Positions 1 to 10,028 of a stretch of DNA of 12,181 bases are shown here, piece by piece; within the stretch, counting starts at the first letter, position 1; the number at the start of each line of letters is the position of its first letter. Made by a program: the position numbers and the translations under genes. Below the pieces are notes generated by a model. It was not told the DNA's origin. It saw nothing but the letters and a program-made list of their open reading frames with translations, and did not search any database. This DNA is from Rhexocercosporidium sp. MPI-PUGE-AT-0058. Its lineage: Eukaryota > Ascomycota > Leotiomycetes > Helotiales. Where the stretch lies: the NCBI GenBank assembly GCA_020746875.1, contig JAGTJL010000057.1, forward strand, positions 1 through 12,181. The letters run 5' to 3'.

Positions 1-1
1 A

Positions 2-250
2 ATGAAATTAAATTTGGCAATAAGTTTAATTAACTTAAAGGTATTATTCCGCGTTTACTTTACTTATAAAATAGGCAAGCTTAAACCCGAATACAAGTTC
101 GAACGAAATAAGACTAGATTTCTAATGAACTTAATTAAATTCGAGAAGCTGAAAGTTATATATTTTATTATTAATAAAAAGTATTATATTAATTATAAAA
201 CAAAAAGAAGATATAAGATATTTTATATAAAGTTTAAAAAAGTAATTTAA
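2..250 (+). pseudogene. Open decayed coding fragment, unidentified
   Basis: An 82-codon stretch without a stop, unusually long for such AT-rich DNA, rich in Lys, Ile, Tyr and Phe (for example VYFTYKIGKLKPEYKFERNK). The window starts at its first codons, so its real 5' end may lie outside. After the stop at 248-250 the same frame stays partly readable to about 380 with TAA/TAG interruptions. I recognise no family. Frame 1 over the same bases also reads like a Gln-rich protein if its TAA/TAG are taken as former CAA/CAG, so the coding frame is not settled. Most likely a fragment of a RIP-damaged gene that continues to the left. Confidence 0.3.
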
Positions 251-305
251 AAATCCGTAAAGCTTTTAAAAGTGGTTAATATAATTGTTTTTATTAAAGT
301 AGTAA

Positions 306-536
306 AGGAGTATACTTGTATCGCCGGATTGCGAACCTGCTAGGCTCGATTATTTTAAAGAAGGTAAGGCATATATAAATAAGAAGATTATTATAATTTA
401 TTTAATTAAAAAAATATATATTATATTTTATTTAATAAGATTAGTTTTTTCTGATATAATAGATTTTCTATTAATACTTTTATTTAGCCTTTTACGGCGG
501 AGTTTTATTATTAATTCAAGTTATTATATAACTTAA
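306..536 (+). pseudogene. Open decayed fragment, possible continuation of the 5' fragment
   Basis: A stretch of about 77 codons in frame 3 with no stop and no ATG at its head. It includes the well-mixed segment VSPDCEPARLDYFKEGKAYI near 318-377, which sits in one of the few less AT-biased patches here. After 536 the frame continues with many TAA/TAG, as if Gln-rich, up to the palindrome at 612. It may be the 3' part of the same gene as 2-250 after a frameshift or an intron, or a separate gene. No family recognised. Confidence 0.25.
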
Positions 537-611
537 ATAATTCCTAAACCGAAACGGTAATTTAAGAATTAATAAATACAGTAATTGTTAATTATATAAT
601 AAACCTTAATT

Positions 612-637
612 ATTTTAGTATATTAATATGCTAAAAC
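612..637. repeat. 26-bp palindrome, copy 1 of 4
   Basis: Near-perfect inverted repeat centred between 624 and 625, core TATATTAATATG flanked by TTTTAG and CTAAAAC. Against the inferred ancestral half-site AATATGCCAAAAC this copy differs only by C->T on the right and G->A/C->T on the left. It lies just before the decayed frame that starts around 660. Confidence 0.75.
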
Positions 638-661
638 AATTTAGCCTGTTATTATAAAGAC

Positions 662-1759
662 GCTTAATACTAAGCTTCCTTATATATAAGGACTTATAAT
701 TCTTTTATTTAAATAATAATATTACGTTTCTTATATATTATTTCTTCTTAAAATCATATTACTTTATAATAAGAGTTAAGCTATTATTAAAAGTGCTTTA
801 AGTAAAAGTAAATGCTTAGTACTCAGCTTTTGCTATTTATTAATATTTCCTAATTCTTAACTGCTAGCGAAGACTTCCTTATAAACGCAAGTTTACTTAT
901 TTTATATAATGTCGCGTATAAAAGTAAGCAGCTTTTCTCGAGCTGAGACGTCTTCTTTTAATAAGAGCAGTAATCGCCTTTAAGTATACTCTTGCGCTAT
1001 TTAAGAGAAAATTGAATTCTGCTTATAAATATATAAATCTTTTTATAAAGATATTTCTAATAAATAATAGCTATTAATAGATTTATTAGTTATATATTTC
1101 TCTCTTAACTTACTTCCTTCTTATCGAATACGAAATCTTCCGCTTTTTTGGAAAAACTTACCGAATCGAGTTCGAAGCAGCTATTTACCGATTATTTAGC
1201 AAAATATTAAGGTATTAAGCTCGCAGCGAAGACTTTGGTCGAGAATAAGATATTATAAAAAGTCGTAGCAATTAAGTCTATTAAGTACTTAAATAAAATA
1301 GCTTTATTGGAATAAAAGTTCATTTAATAGCTTATTAAGAAAATAATTAAATTAAAAGACTTAATAGAAAAAGGAAGGATTATTTTTAAAGGCGGCGGGA
1401 TAAGTTCGGAAGAAGCTTAATTATAGCGAGAATAACGAGTTATTATACTTTTTGAGTTTGCTTAAGATCTTAATACCTTCGAGGTCTAGAATAAGCAAGA
1501 TTCTAAACTAATAATAATAAATACAAATTCCGCGAACGGTTATAAACCTTTTATTATTATACGAATCCGCTCGATACCTTTTTAATTTAATAATATACTT
1601 CTTTTTTAACTTTTATAAATAATATCTTTTACTTTTATTCTTACTAACGTATTAGTAAATCCTTAAGTTTATGCGCGAAGTAACTAACGAGCTAGTATTA
1701 TTTACTTTATAATATTATCGATATCGCTTAAGATAAGATTATATCTTATTAATATATGA
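662..1759 (+). pseudogene. RIP-degraded protein-coding gene, unidentified (about 360 codons)
   Basis: One frame (2) reads coherently for about 1.1 kb if TAA/TAG are taken as former CAA/CAG. Clear stretches are TASEDFLINASLL (near 863), SNTKSSAFLEKLTESSSKQL (1124-1183), the Gly-rich FKGGGISSEE (near 1387) and YARSN (near 1670). The frame ends at TGA 1757-1759, a plausible original stop because RIP does not create TGA from CAA/CAG. Two inner TGA codons (near 941 and 1013) need another explanation, such as CGA->TGA or a frame error. There is no clear start; coding character appears just after the palindrome at 612-637. No catalytic motif or membrane pattern was seen and I do not recognise the family. 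A second frame also stays fairly open at 960-1200, so the call is moderate. Confidence 0.45.
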
Positions 1760-1929
1760 GGTCGGTCTTTAGAAAGAGTTTTAATTTATAAGTATTAATA
1801 AAATAAGAATTATACTTTAATAAATATATACTAGTTTTAATTTATTATCTTTATATAAAAGCATATTAACCGTGATCAGCGGGCGGAGTTAGTTTATGCG
1901 GCGGCCAATCGTTGGCTAATAATCGGTTT
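1760..1929. other. Spacer with a GC-rich patch retaining a CCAAT-type dyad
   Basis: Spacer between two decayed + frames. Bases 1869-1917 are clearly GC-richer than the surroundings and keep GATCAGCGGGCGGAG and a small dyad, GCCAA-TCG-TTGGC, that includes a CCAAT box. It lies directly before palindrome copy 2 and could be a remnant of the promoter of the downstream frame. A promoter role is inference from position only. Confidence 0.35.
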
Positions 1930-1955
1930 GTTTAAATATATTAATATACTAAAAC
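1930..1955. repeat. 26-bp palindrome, copy 2 of 4
   Basis: Inverted repeat centred between 1942 and 1943. The right half AATATACTAAAAC differs from the ancestral half-site by G->A and C->T. The left half shows G->A, G->A, C->T and one T->A transversion. It lies between the frame ending at 1759 and the one that begins around 1960. Confidence 0.7.
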
Positions 1956-1959
1956 ATTA

Positions 1960-3858
1960 AATAATAATATATACCGCGAACTTTTATATAATCGCAATTA
2001 TACTTCTAAATTTAATAAAGATTACGAAGAAGATATTAATAAAAAGCTTAAAAGACTATTCCGCTTCGCCACAGAAGTCCAAGAAACATAAATAATTAAA
2101 AGCAAGTAAAGGCGGGGCTATAAAGAAAATAAAAAAAGAAGATAATATAAAAACCTTATTAATTATAAAGCTAAAGAGACAAAATAAAAAGGCATAATAA
2201 AAGTCAAGAGCTCGTAAAGCCCGATAATATGCTATTACTACTCTTCTTTTATTATTAATATTAATTTACTTAAAGCCTTACTTCCTCCCGCTTTTATTAA
2301 TCTTTTCGAATCAAGCCTTAAAGCTAAAAAACGTATATATAATATTATATTTGTAATTAATAATTAATATTTAAAAAAGCTATCGTAAAATACTAATATA
2401 TTGAAGCTTATTTTTATAAAAGAATGCTGTCTTAGATTAATTCTTACTTTAGACGACTTATAGAATATTATACTTAAGAGCGTGAAAGGGAATTATAAAG
2501 TTCACGTGCTTATTAATTAAGAGAATAGTTCTTAGGCGAAGGAATTATACTTTTAAAGAGACGTTATTAAGACACTCTTAAAGGAAATCAGAAAGCCGGC
2601 CGAAAGTATATTAAATATTTCGTCCGTCTTTAACTTATCGCTTATTTCTGCGAATTTCGAATTGCGCCTGCTATTCCGCTTTAGTAAATAGATTATTACT
2701 TTAAAGCTCTTTTTAGTTTATACAGCTAATATCGGCTTTATAAACTAAATAATTGCTTTTTATATTAATACTAGATATATAAGATTCTCTACTTTCGCGA
2801 GGGATTGCGAAAAGATCTGGCTACTCGCTCTTTTAACTTAAGTAAATATTATTATTATACTAGAAGCCTCCCTGATAATTATATCTGTAGCCATAAAGCT
2901 AATAAACTTTATTATTATTTATTAAACTTCCGCGTACGTTATATTCCTCCCGCTTAGCGTCATTTATATAATATTTATTATTAAGACTAGAATCTTATAC
3001 GGCAGCGCCTTTCGCACTCGACAGAATATTTAAGGAATAATAATAAGTATGGTAATCGCTTTAGCTAAGGCTATAAAGAGCGATACCGAGGAGGAACGAG
3101 ACTTAATTATTAAGTCATAATTGACTATATTATAAGGTATCGCCAAATATAAAAACGAAAAGATAAATTTTAAAGCCTTAATATTACTCTTTTTTAAGGT
3201 TTTATTAAATCTTCGCCGAAACAAAGGCCTTAAAACTTAAAGTATAATTATAAAAGCTTTAATTTAGGAGTTATTTCCCGAAGTTAAATTAGAAGCTTTC
3301 GAATCGGCTAATAATAAAAGCGAGGAATTAAAAGAAGAGGAATTGGTTAAGGATTAAAATAAAGATTTAAAGAGTAAAAATAAAATATTAAAAGCAAAGA
3401 GCGACCGTAAGAATTAAGAGAAAAGAATAAAAAGTACGAATAAAGACGAAGATAAGGCGCTAGAGAAAGAAGCTAGAAGCGAAGAATAAGAGGAGGTAGA
3501 GGGTATAAGTGAATAAGAAGAGGTAAAGGGTATAAGTGAATAAAAGGAGGTGGAGGGTATGAGTGAAGGCGAGGAATAAGAGGAGGTGGAGGGTGCGAGT
3601 GAAGGCGAGGAATAAGAGGAGGTAAAGGGTACGGATAAGGGCGTAAAATAAGAGGAGGTGGAAGGTGCGGGTAAGGGCGAGGAATAAGAGGAAGTAGAGG
3701 ATGCGAATGAGGGCGAGGAATAAGAGGAGGTGGAGGGTGCGGGTGAAGGCGTGGAATAAAAGGAGGTAAAGAATATAAGTAAAGGCGAGGAATAAGAAGA
3801 AAAAATAAAAAGTACGAGTAAGAGCGAAGAAATAAATTAAAATAAAAAGAAAAAGTAA
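1960..3858 (+). pseudogene. RIP-degraded gene with acidic repeat tail, unidentified (about 630 codons)
   Basis: A single frame (1) stays coherent for about 1.9 kb when TAA/TAG are read as former Gln. Recognisable stretches: KFNKDYEEDINKKLKRLFRF (2011-2070), FELRLLFRFSK (2656-2688), FARDCEKIWLLALL (2794-2835), GSAFRTRQN (3001-3027), and VIALAKAIKSDTEEERDLII (3052-3111). It then becomes Lys/Glu-rich and passes in frame into the 12-codon acidic minisatellite at 3478-3830. The end is uncertain: consecutive TAA codons at 3856-3864 are candidates. No family, catalytic motif, signal peptide or membrane segment recognised; the second half looks disordered. It converges with the - strand frame ending at 4072. 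The open minus-strand stretch at 3030-3224 is best seen as its shadow. Confidence 0.5.
3478..3830 (+). repeat. Coding minisatellite, 36-bp (12-codon) units
   Basis: About eight to ten tandem units, mostly 36 bp, with two shorter ones (30 and 27 bp) at the start. Typical unit: GAATAAGAGGAGGTGGAGGG continuing TGCGAGTGAAGGCGAG. In the host frame a unit reads Glu-stop-Glu-Glu-Val-Glu-Gly-Ala-Ser-Glu-Gly-Glu. The TAA occupies the same position in every unit, so it is probably a mutated CAA, giving an acidic repeat. Unit lengths are multiples of three, as expected for repeats that grew inside a coding region. Confidence 0.8.
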
Positions 3859-3972
3859 TAATAACCGGGTCGATAATAAATTAATTTTATATAAAATTTT
3901 AATAAAAGGTTTTCGAGCGAGATTTTATTTAGTTTTATATATAATTAATAATTAATTTAAAATTAAGTTATT

Positions 3973-3998
3973 ATTTTAATATATTAATATACTAAAAC
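3973..3998. repeat. 26-bp palindrome, copy 3 of 4
   Basis: Inverted repeat centred between 3985 and 3986: ATTTTAATATATT on the left and AATATACTAAAAC on the right. All differences from the ancestral half-site are G->A or C->T. It lies in the short spacer (about 3860-4071) between two convergent decayed frames; the rest of that spacer is AT-rich with nothing recognisable. Confidence 0.75.
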
Positions 3999-4071
3999 CC
4001 TTTTTTATAATTTTAAATATTAAAGCATTTATGCTCTTAATAATAAAAGAAATATAAAATAAGTTATAAAC

Positions 4072-6063
4072 TCATTCTTATATTATTCTTTTCGCCTCTA
4101 AATAAATCCTTCTTTTCAAATCACCGACTATTAAGTCCGCTTACTAATTTCTTTTACTATTGAGATTAAGGTCTTATTTCCGTCTGGAAGAAGTAATACT
4201 TAATAAAACGTAAAGAAATTAAGAAAAAAGTCGTTCTTTTATTATTTATAGATTACGGTATGCGGTCGAAGAGCCTTATTTACTTTTTCTAATATCTTTC
4301 GGTATTACTTATTTTTAAAATATTTACGCTTATATTTAAGAGACGATAATTATAGCCAGTCGAATATCTCGCTTGCGGTTATTACTTTTATGCGGTTCCT
4401 AAAAGCAAAATATAAATCTTTAAAGTAAGTCGACAAACTAGAATAATAGAAGTTGATAGTATTTGTCTCGATCTTGTTTTTTATTTTTAATTAGTTTAAA
4501 ACAGACTTTTTAAAAAATAAAAAAAGAACTTTTTATTAGTATTTCTTAAAGTATAAATAGTTAAGCAGCTTTAAGACCTTAATTAACTGAATAAAGTATT
4601 TAATAATTCGCGAGAGAACCGCGAGAACGTCGTTAAGTTATTAAATAATATTTCTTATTTCGCGAGCTTTTTAATTAAATCCTAGGATATCTTTAAGTCT
4701 TATTACAAAATAAAAGTAAACCTCTTTTATTAATTAAAAGTGCTTTTAATTAATAATAAATATAAACCAGTAGTAGCCCGTCCGAGTTAAAGTTGACTTA
4801 AAGCTTAATTTATACCGGATTTACTTATTGTCTTTATTTTCCCGCCGTTTATATTAAAGTATAAGCTAAATTATTAACGTATTTTAAGAAAAAAAATATT
4901 AAAAGTATTAAAGGAAAACGTAAAATAAATAATTTTATTTTTTACGGATTTTCTTTTTCAGTGAAATTAAAATAATCGCTTTAAATAAAATATAAATCTT
5001 CTGAATATTATTTAATATATAATTATAATACCTCGGGGTTTTAATAGCTTATATAAAAAGCGAAGTCTGAGATTATTAAGAAAGGATTATTGCTTTTAAT
5101 TTATATATTACTTCTTTTTAATATTTATTTAATAAAATTATTAAAACCGTACTTATTACTCGACATTTAAAGCGTAATAAAGTCGACCGATTACGAGTAT
5201 CTTAATAAGTAAGGCGTACTTGCTTTTTAGTCTTATAATAGCTTCCGATTAACGCCTTTCGTGATTTCTTCTTTGCTTACTTTGTATTTAATATAGCCGA
5301 GTGTTAAGTAATCGAATTAAAGTAAAGCTTTAAGAAGCTTTTGTTTTAAAACGAATAAATAGTTTTAATATCGTAGATTTCTTTTTTAATAGCGTAATAT
5401 TATTAATATTTTAAGTTATTATAAAAAACTCAGGATTTCTTTTTAAATATATATATTATATTATACGCTTTAAATAAGAACTTAACGTTATAATACTGAA
5501 TTCTATTCAAAACTCCTTCTTTTTTATATATAGCTTCCAGAAACTTTTTTAAATAATATCGCTTTTATAAGTATATTTAAGCTTTTTTTTAATTTATATT
5601 CTTAAAAGTAGAAGAGCTAAGGCAAATCTCGGTAATTAAATTAATATAAAGTTTATTATATTATAAGAATTTTTAATTAAATATAATATTTAATTTATCG
5701 TAGAATTTAATTAAAACCGTAAGAAGAGAGTCTTATTTTTAGAATTATAACTTATATCTTTTATTAATTATATAAAGAAAAGTATTAGAGAATTCCGAGA
5801 GGTTCGCTTAAGTAATAAAGCTTTGAACCGTTTCTTAGATAGCTTTAAAGTATTTTAATTAAATTAAGTAAGTTCGGTGCGTTTTTACGTGTAAATCCTG
5901 GACCTCGGTTTATATCTCGTTCGTTCGAGCAGAAGCGTTTAATTAACTTATTAACTAATTTAATAGAATATATTAAATAATAACGTCGGGAATATATTAG
6001 AAAATACTCTTAAGTATTACGTAGTTCGTAAAACGACTTATTTGTTTACTAGTTAAGCTTTTA
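4072..6063 (-). pseudogene. RIP-degraded protein-coding gene, unidentified (about 660 codons)
   Basis: On the minus strand one frame runs from about 6063 to a TGA at 4074-4072 with only TAA/TAG interruptions, while the few TGA codons on this strand fall in other frames. The best-preserved stretches are CSNERDINRGPGFTRKNAPN (5931-5872), YLRNGSKLYYLSEPLGIL near 5840-5785, FDYLTLGYIKYKVSKEEITK near 5304-5245, and LKRRIYLEAKRI near 4116-4081. Ser/Thr/Gln-rich composition appears once RIP is allowed for. I recognise no family or motif. It is divergent from the + frame beginning near 6069 and convergent with the one ending near 3858. The 4800-4950 part is weak and could hide an intron or a second gene. 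Frame assignment is good for 5020-5940 and fair elsewhere. Confidence 0.45.
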
Positions 6064-6068
6064 AAAGT

Positions 6069-7800
6069 ATGCCTTTTAATATATAAATAAAAGAAGAAAA
6101 TATAAACTAAGTAATTATAAATACCGGCAATATTACTAAAATATAAATATGAAATATATCGAAGTTAAACTATAACTTATATATTATACTTATTAATAGA
6201 TAAGTAAGAGATTACTTATTTAATATGAAGATCGCTTACAATTTTATATAAGTATTATAAAGTTAGATAATAATAAAACTTTATAAGAAATATTTTTAAA
6301 AAAGCCGGAAATCTAATTATATTATTTAAATTGCAACTTATTTAAAGAAATATAACTTAAAACTCTTTTACGTATAAATAAATATTCTTTAGAAGAGATA
6401 AAATATTTAATATTCCTATAAAGAGTTTTATAAGAATAAAAGTCGAAGGAAGAATAACTTTCGGGCTTATCCCTTAATTAATACAAAAGATATTGCTTTC
6501 GAGTTTAATAAAAATACTATTAAAGAATAATTCGGTTCTTATATATATAATATTTAAAAAGTAATAATTGCCTTTCGCTAAAATATTATAAGCCGCATCT
6601 TAAAAGCCGTATTAACTTTTCGTATAACCCAAAATACTCGCTTAAATATAACGAAAAAGGAAGTTTATAAGTTTATAATATTCTTTAAATTAATTTAATA
6701 AATTATATTAACGCTTAAGATTTAAAATATTATAATTTTACTTATAACGTAATAATAAATACTCTTAATCTTTAAATAAATTCATAAGTTTATTTAAAGA
6801 TTTAAAAGAATTAATTCCTTTAAGAAACTCCAAGATAATTTATTTAATTACTGCTGTTTTTTAAGATTTATATAAAAACGTATATTAATTTAATCTTATC
6901 TTATAAAAGCGTTTTTATAACAGCGTTTTACTCGCTTCTTCTTAAGTTATATTTAAGATATTATATTTTATTTTTTGACTTTTCTTTTTTAAAAAGCTCT
7001 TAATATCTTTTTCTTATATATCGAATTGCTTCGAGCGTTAAAGTATTTATAAATTAAAAAACGATATTTAACGAAAAGTAAAATACTTAAATAATAAAAA
7101 TAATTCGATTTAATTATTTATAATAAAATCGCTTAAAAGCTAGGCTTATATATATATAAGGGACGTTAAGCTAAAACTACTCATATCCGATAGCAATAAT
7201 AATATAAAAGCAAATCCAAAGCCAGAATTCGATATTAAGCTAGGGCTACTCGCATTCAATAATAATAAAAGTATAAGAGCAAATCTAAAGCTAGAGTTCG
7301 ATATTAAATTAAAACTACTTACGTTTAATAATAATAAGAGTATAAAAGTAAATTTAAAGCTAAAGTTCGATATTAAATTAAAATTACTTACGTTTAATAG
7401 TAGTAAAAGTATAAAAATAAATCCAGAGCTAGAGTTCAATAAAGAGCTTAAGATTTTATTATACTTATCGATTTATTTCGGTATTAAAGAAGATATAATA
7501 ATAAGGGCAAGAAATAATCGAGGAATGCCTGATATATAAGAGATAAATTAAAAGGAAGTTACGTAAGAAGCTCTTAAAAAAATAGACGAAGAATTATACG
7601 TAAAACTTTATTACGAATTAATATAAAAAGCTTTTAGTTTTACGTTTAAGCAAATATATTTTAATAAAGAAATCTATTAAGCTTATAATTTTCTTTCTTA
7701 ACTGACTTTAAGATAAAGACTTACTCGAAGAAACGAAGGGTCTTCCGCGCTGCCTTCCCGCTTTCGAATAACTTTTAAATATTTAAGGAGGAATAAGTAA
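6069..7800 (+). pseudogene. RIP-degraded gene with 23-codon repeat, unidentified; one frame change
   Basis: From an ATG at 6069 (MPFNI) frame 3 is readable to about 7000: RDYLFNMKIAYNF near 6204, then RAYPLINTKDIAFEFNKNTI (6462-6521) and ILKAVLTFRITQNTRLNITK (6597-6656). From about 7020 the coherent frame is frame 1: SNCFE, then the 23-codon tandem repeat, ARNNRGMPD near 7510, and LTRRNEGSSALPSRFRITFK near 7723-7782. The shift at about 7000-7040 may be an indel, an intron, or two adjacent genes. Only one inner TGA (near 6126) appears in the first part. Family not recognised; the middle part after removing RIP changes is Thr/Gln/Pro-rich. The start lies within a few bases of the divergent - strand frame, suggesting a shared promoter. 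The open - strand stretch at 7146-7439 is a shadow of the repeat. Confidence 0.45.
7170..7439 (+). repeat. Coding minisatellite, four 69-bp (23-codon) units
   Basis: Units start at 7170, 7239, 7308 and 7377; the first three are exactly 69 bp and the last is cut short. In the + frame each unit reads close to LKLLTFNNNKSIKANLKLEF followed by DIK, with no stops in any unit. Differences between units are mostly A/G and C/T transitions, as RIP would leave. The opposite strand is also open here only because the unit lacks TTA/CTA/TCA in that phase. Confidence 0.8.
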
Positions 7801-7805
7801 TAAAT

Positions 7806-8153
7806 AAGAAATATATATTCGAGAAAAGTATAAAAATTAATTAAATTAACTCGCGTAAAGAATATAATATTTATTATAATAAGTTTTAATATATTAATAT
7901 GCCAAAACCTTAGGCTATCGTTTACTAAGCGACCGCCGACGGCTTACTGACTTATTAAATAAAAGCTATATTCTTTTTAAGAAATTATTTTAATTATATT
8001 ATAATTACGTTACGGTAATAAAGTTTTTTTTATAAATAACTTCGATAATACTAAGTAATAAGTAGTATTTCCTAGAGCAATTATCGCCCGCGAATAAGAG
8101 CAAATAATATAAATTAAGTCTAAGACCGGTTAAAAAGGAAAAGCTTCGCTTGA
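7806..8153. other. Spacer between two decayed + frames, with palindrome copy 4
   Basis: Between the end of the 23-codon-repeat gene and the TGA at 8151-8153 that precedes the next coherent frame. It holds palindrome copy 4 at 7883-7908 and then a GC-richer patch at about 7901-7952 containing CGACCGCCGACGG. Frame 2 at 7900-7960 reads GYRLLSDRRRLTDLL and could be a short coding remnant; nothing else recognisable. Confidence 0.3.
7883..7908. repeat. 26-bp palindrome, copy 4 of 4 (ancestral right half kept)
   Basis: Left half GTTTTAATATATT, right half AATATGCCAAAAC, centred between 7895 and 7896. The right half appears unmutated; its complement predicts a left half that differs from the observed one only by G->A, G->A and C->T. 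This copy is the main basis for the inferred ancestral palindrome shared by all four. Confidence 0.8.
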
Positions 8154-9251
8154 ATTATTTTCTACGCCTCGCAAGAGGTCGAGGGTTTTAAGTAAAGAGA
8201 GATTTAGCCGGCATATCCTTTATAATACTTAAAGGAAAGAAAGTATAATATTTATATCTTTTATAATATAAGAAATTAAGTATTCTATAATTAAATAAAC
8301 ACTTACTGCTTTAAGGAAAGCGTCGAAGAGGACTTTAACGATTTATTATATTTTTTAAATATTAATCTTATGAATTCTAAAAGTTATTAAAAGCGTAATA
8401 AAAAAGGTTTTTATGAACTACTTACTGACTCGACGCTTTCTTTAGAAGTAATATTATAATGCCTTTACCAAATTACTACATAAGAAAGTAAACCTTTTAA
8501 TATATTTATAATTTATTACTTAAGTGCTTTTATTTTATTTTTAATTCTTTAATTAAATATCTTATAATATAATTACGAATATCGCGATTTTATAATCTCG
8601 AAAAGCCTTATAACTTAAGGAACTCCCGCAGCTCCTTCTCTTCTAGTCCTGCGGCTTTCTCTCGTAGATTAATAAACGCTTAATATAGCTCGAACTCGCG
8701 GATTATTTTAATAATCTCTTAAGTAATCTCTTATTTAATTTCTTTTATTTTATACTTAATGTATATTAAGAAAAAGATTTATATTTCGGGCAGCGAGCTT
8801 TGTTTCGAGGCCTGCTTTACTATAAGAGCTACTTTTAATATTTTAGCTTATTTATAATCGATAATCTTGTTAAAAAGCTCGAGGATTTACTTTTAATAAA
8901 ACCCGCCGAAGATATTTTTAAAAAAGAATTTCTTAAGAAAAATAATTTATAAAAGCTTAATTTAAGATAAAATAACAGAATTATTCTTCTTTCTTTTAAT
9001 TTATAATAATTATAACTCTTATTTAAAAGTCTCTGCCGCGTTCGATTTTAGTTTTTAGCTTTACTGTCGAAATATAACCTGTCGAGGATCTGTATCTTTC
9101 ATTATATTTACTTTTGCTTTATAAAATATTTTCTTCTATTTTAAAAGTCGTATTACCGAGGAGTCTAGCGTAAAAAGGTAATCTAAAGTAAAGGATTTCG
9201 ATGTAAGCAGATTCGATAACCGGATATTTAATAAGAAGAAGCTTAATAAAA

Positions 9252-9491
9252 GCGGATTCGGAAAAGGCGGATTCGGAAAAAGCAGATTTATAGAAGGCAG
9301 ATTCGTAAAAGGCAGATTCGTAAAAGGCGGATTTAAAAAAAGCGGATTCAAAGAAGGCAGATTCGCAAAAGATAAATTTATAAAAAACAGATTCGCAAAA
9401 AGCGGATTCGGAGAAGGCAGATTTAGAGAAGGCAGATTCGCAGAGGGCAGATTCGCAGAAGGCGGATCCGGAAAAGGTAAATCCGTAAAAA
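9252..9491 (+). repeat. Coding minisatellite, sixteen 15-bp (5-codon) units
   Basis: Tandem 15-bp units, typical form GCAGATTCGCAGAAG, reading Ala-Asp-Ser-(Gln/Glu)-Lys on the + strand. The fourth codon of the unit, compared across the 16 units, is GAA/GAG five times, CAA/CAG four times, TAA/TAG five times and AAA/AAG twice. The stops thus sit where sister units have Gln, showing CAR->TAR conversion directly. The product would be a highly charged, disordered repeat. Confidence 0.85.
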
Positions 9492-9994
9492 GCAGAAGTA
9501 TTTAGTTTATATAAAGTAAAAAAAGAATAATAAAAGTATTAAATAAAGCTCGAATTAATAATAGCGGGAAGTATATTAATAGCAGAAGCGTAAGAAAAGG
9601 CTCGCAAGCGGGTGAATCTTATAATAATAGCGAGGATAATTTTAATAATATTTATAATATTTCTATTAGAGATTAAAAAATATTTTAAATATACAAAATC
9701 TTTTCCGGTCGCGTATTTATTAATTCGAATATTAAGTAATATATAATTTGCTAGAGAAGCTATATTAATTAGCGCCGCTATTATATATAAAGAAAATAAA
9801 AAATTTATAATTTAATATTTCCTTAAAAAAAGTATTATTTTATAAGATATTATTTATAAGTTATATTTTAAAATAATTTGCCAGAAATATTACCAGAAGT
9901 AAGAAGGCGGGCTATTTATATTTTTTAGTAATCGTAAGGCGCTAAAAATTTACCGGCGTATTAAAGAGAGAACGTATTATTATAAAAAAAACGT

Positions 9995-10028
9995 ATTATT
10001 CGGAAGAGCGTGTTATTCGGAAGAGCGT
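9995..10028 (+). repeat. Two tandem 17-bp units
   Basis: ATTATTCGGAAGAGCGT at 9995-10011 is followed directly by GTTATTCGGAAGAGCGT at 10012-10028, differing by one transition. It lies in the open C-terminal part of the decayed + frame; 17 bp is not a multiple of three, so this duplication would have shifted the frame unless it predates or follows gene death. Confidence 0.6.

Noticed and set aside
3030..3224. Minus-strand open frame of 64 codons
   Set aside because: It overlaps the best-preserved part of the + strand decayed gene and has no continuation on either side.
4600..4630. CGCGAGAGAACCGCGAGAACG direct repeat
   Set aside because: Two short partial copies only; fits low-complexity CpG remnants in RIP-mutated DNA.
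7146..7439. Minus-strand open frame of 97 codons with repeated hydrophobic segments
   Set aside because: It is the complement of the 23-codon repeat, whose + frame is also stop-free and continues into coherent coding sequence on both sides; the Leu-rich, membrane-like look comes from AT-rich codons.
8316..8440. Inverted repeat GAAAGCGTCG / CGACGCTTTC about 105 bp apart, considered as ends of a small inverted-repeat transposon
   Set aside because: Only 10 bp match exactly, no target-site duplication is visible, and both arms lie inside a coherent decayed coding frame.
9136..9351. Minus-strand open frame with Asn-Pro/Leu-Pro repeats
   Set aside because: Complement of the EKADS repeat block. 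The + frame connects to about 1 kb of coherent sequence upstream and 0.6 kb downstream, and its stops match the CAR->TAR pattern.
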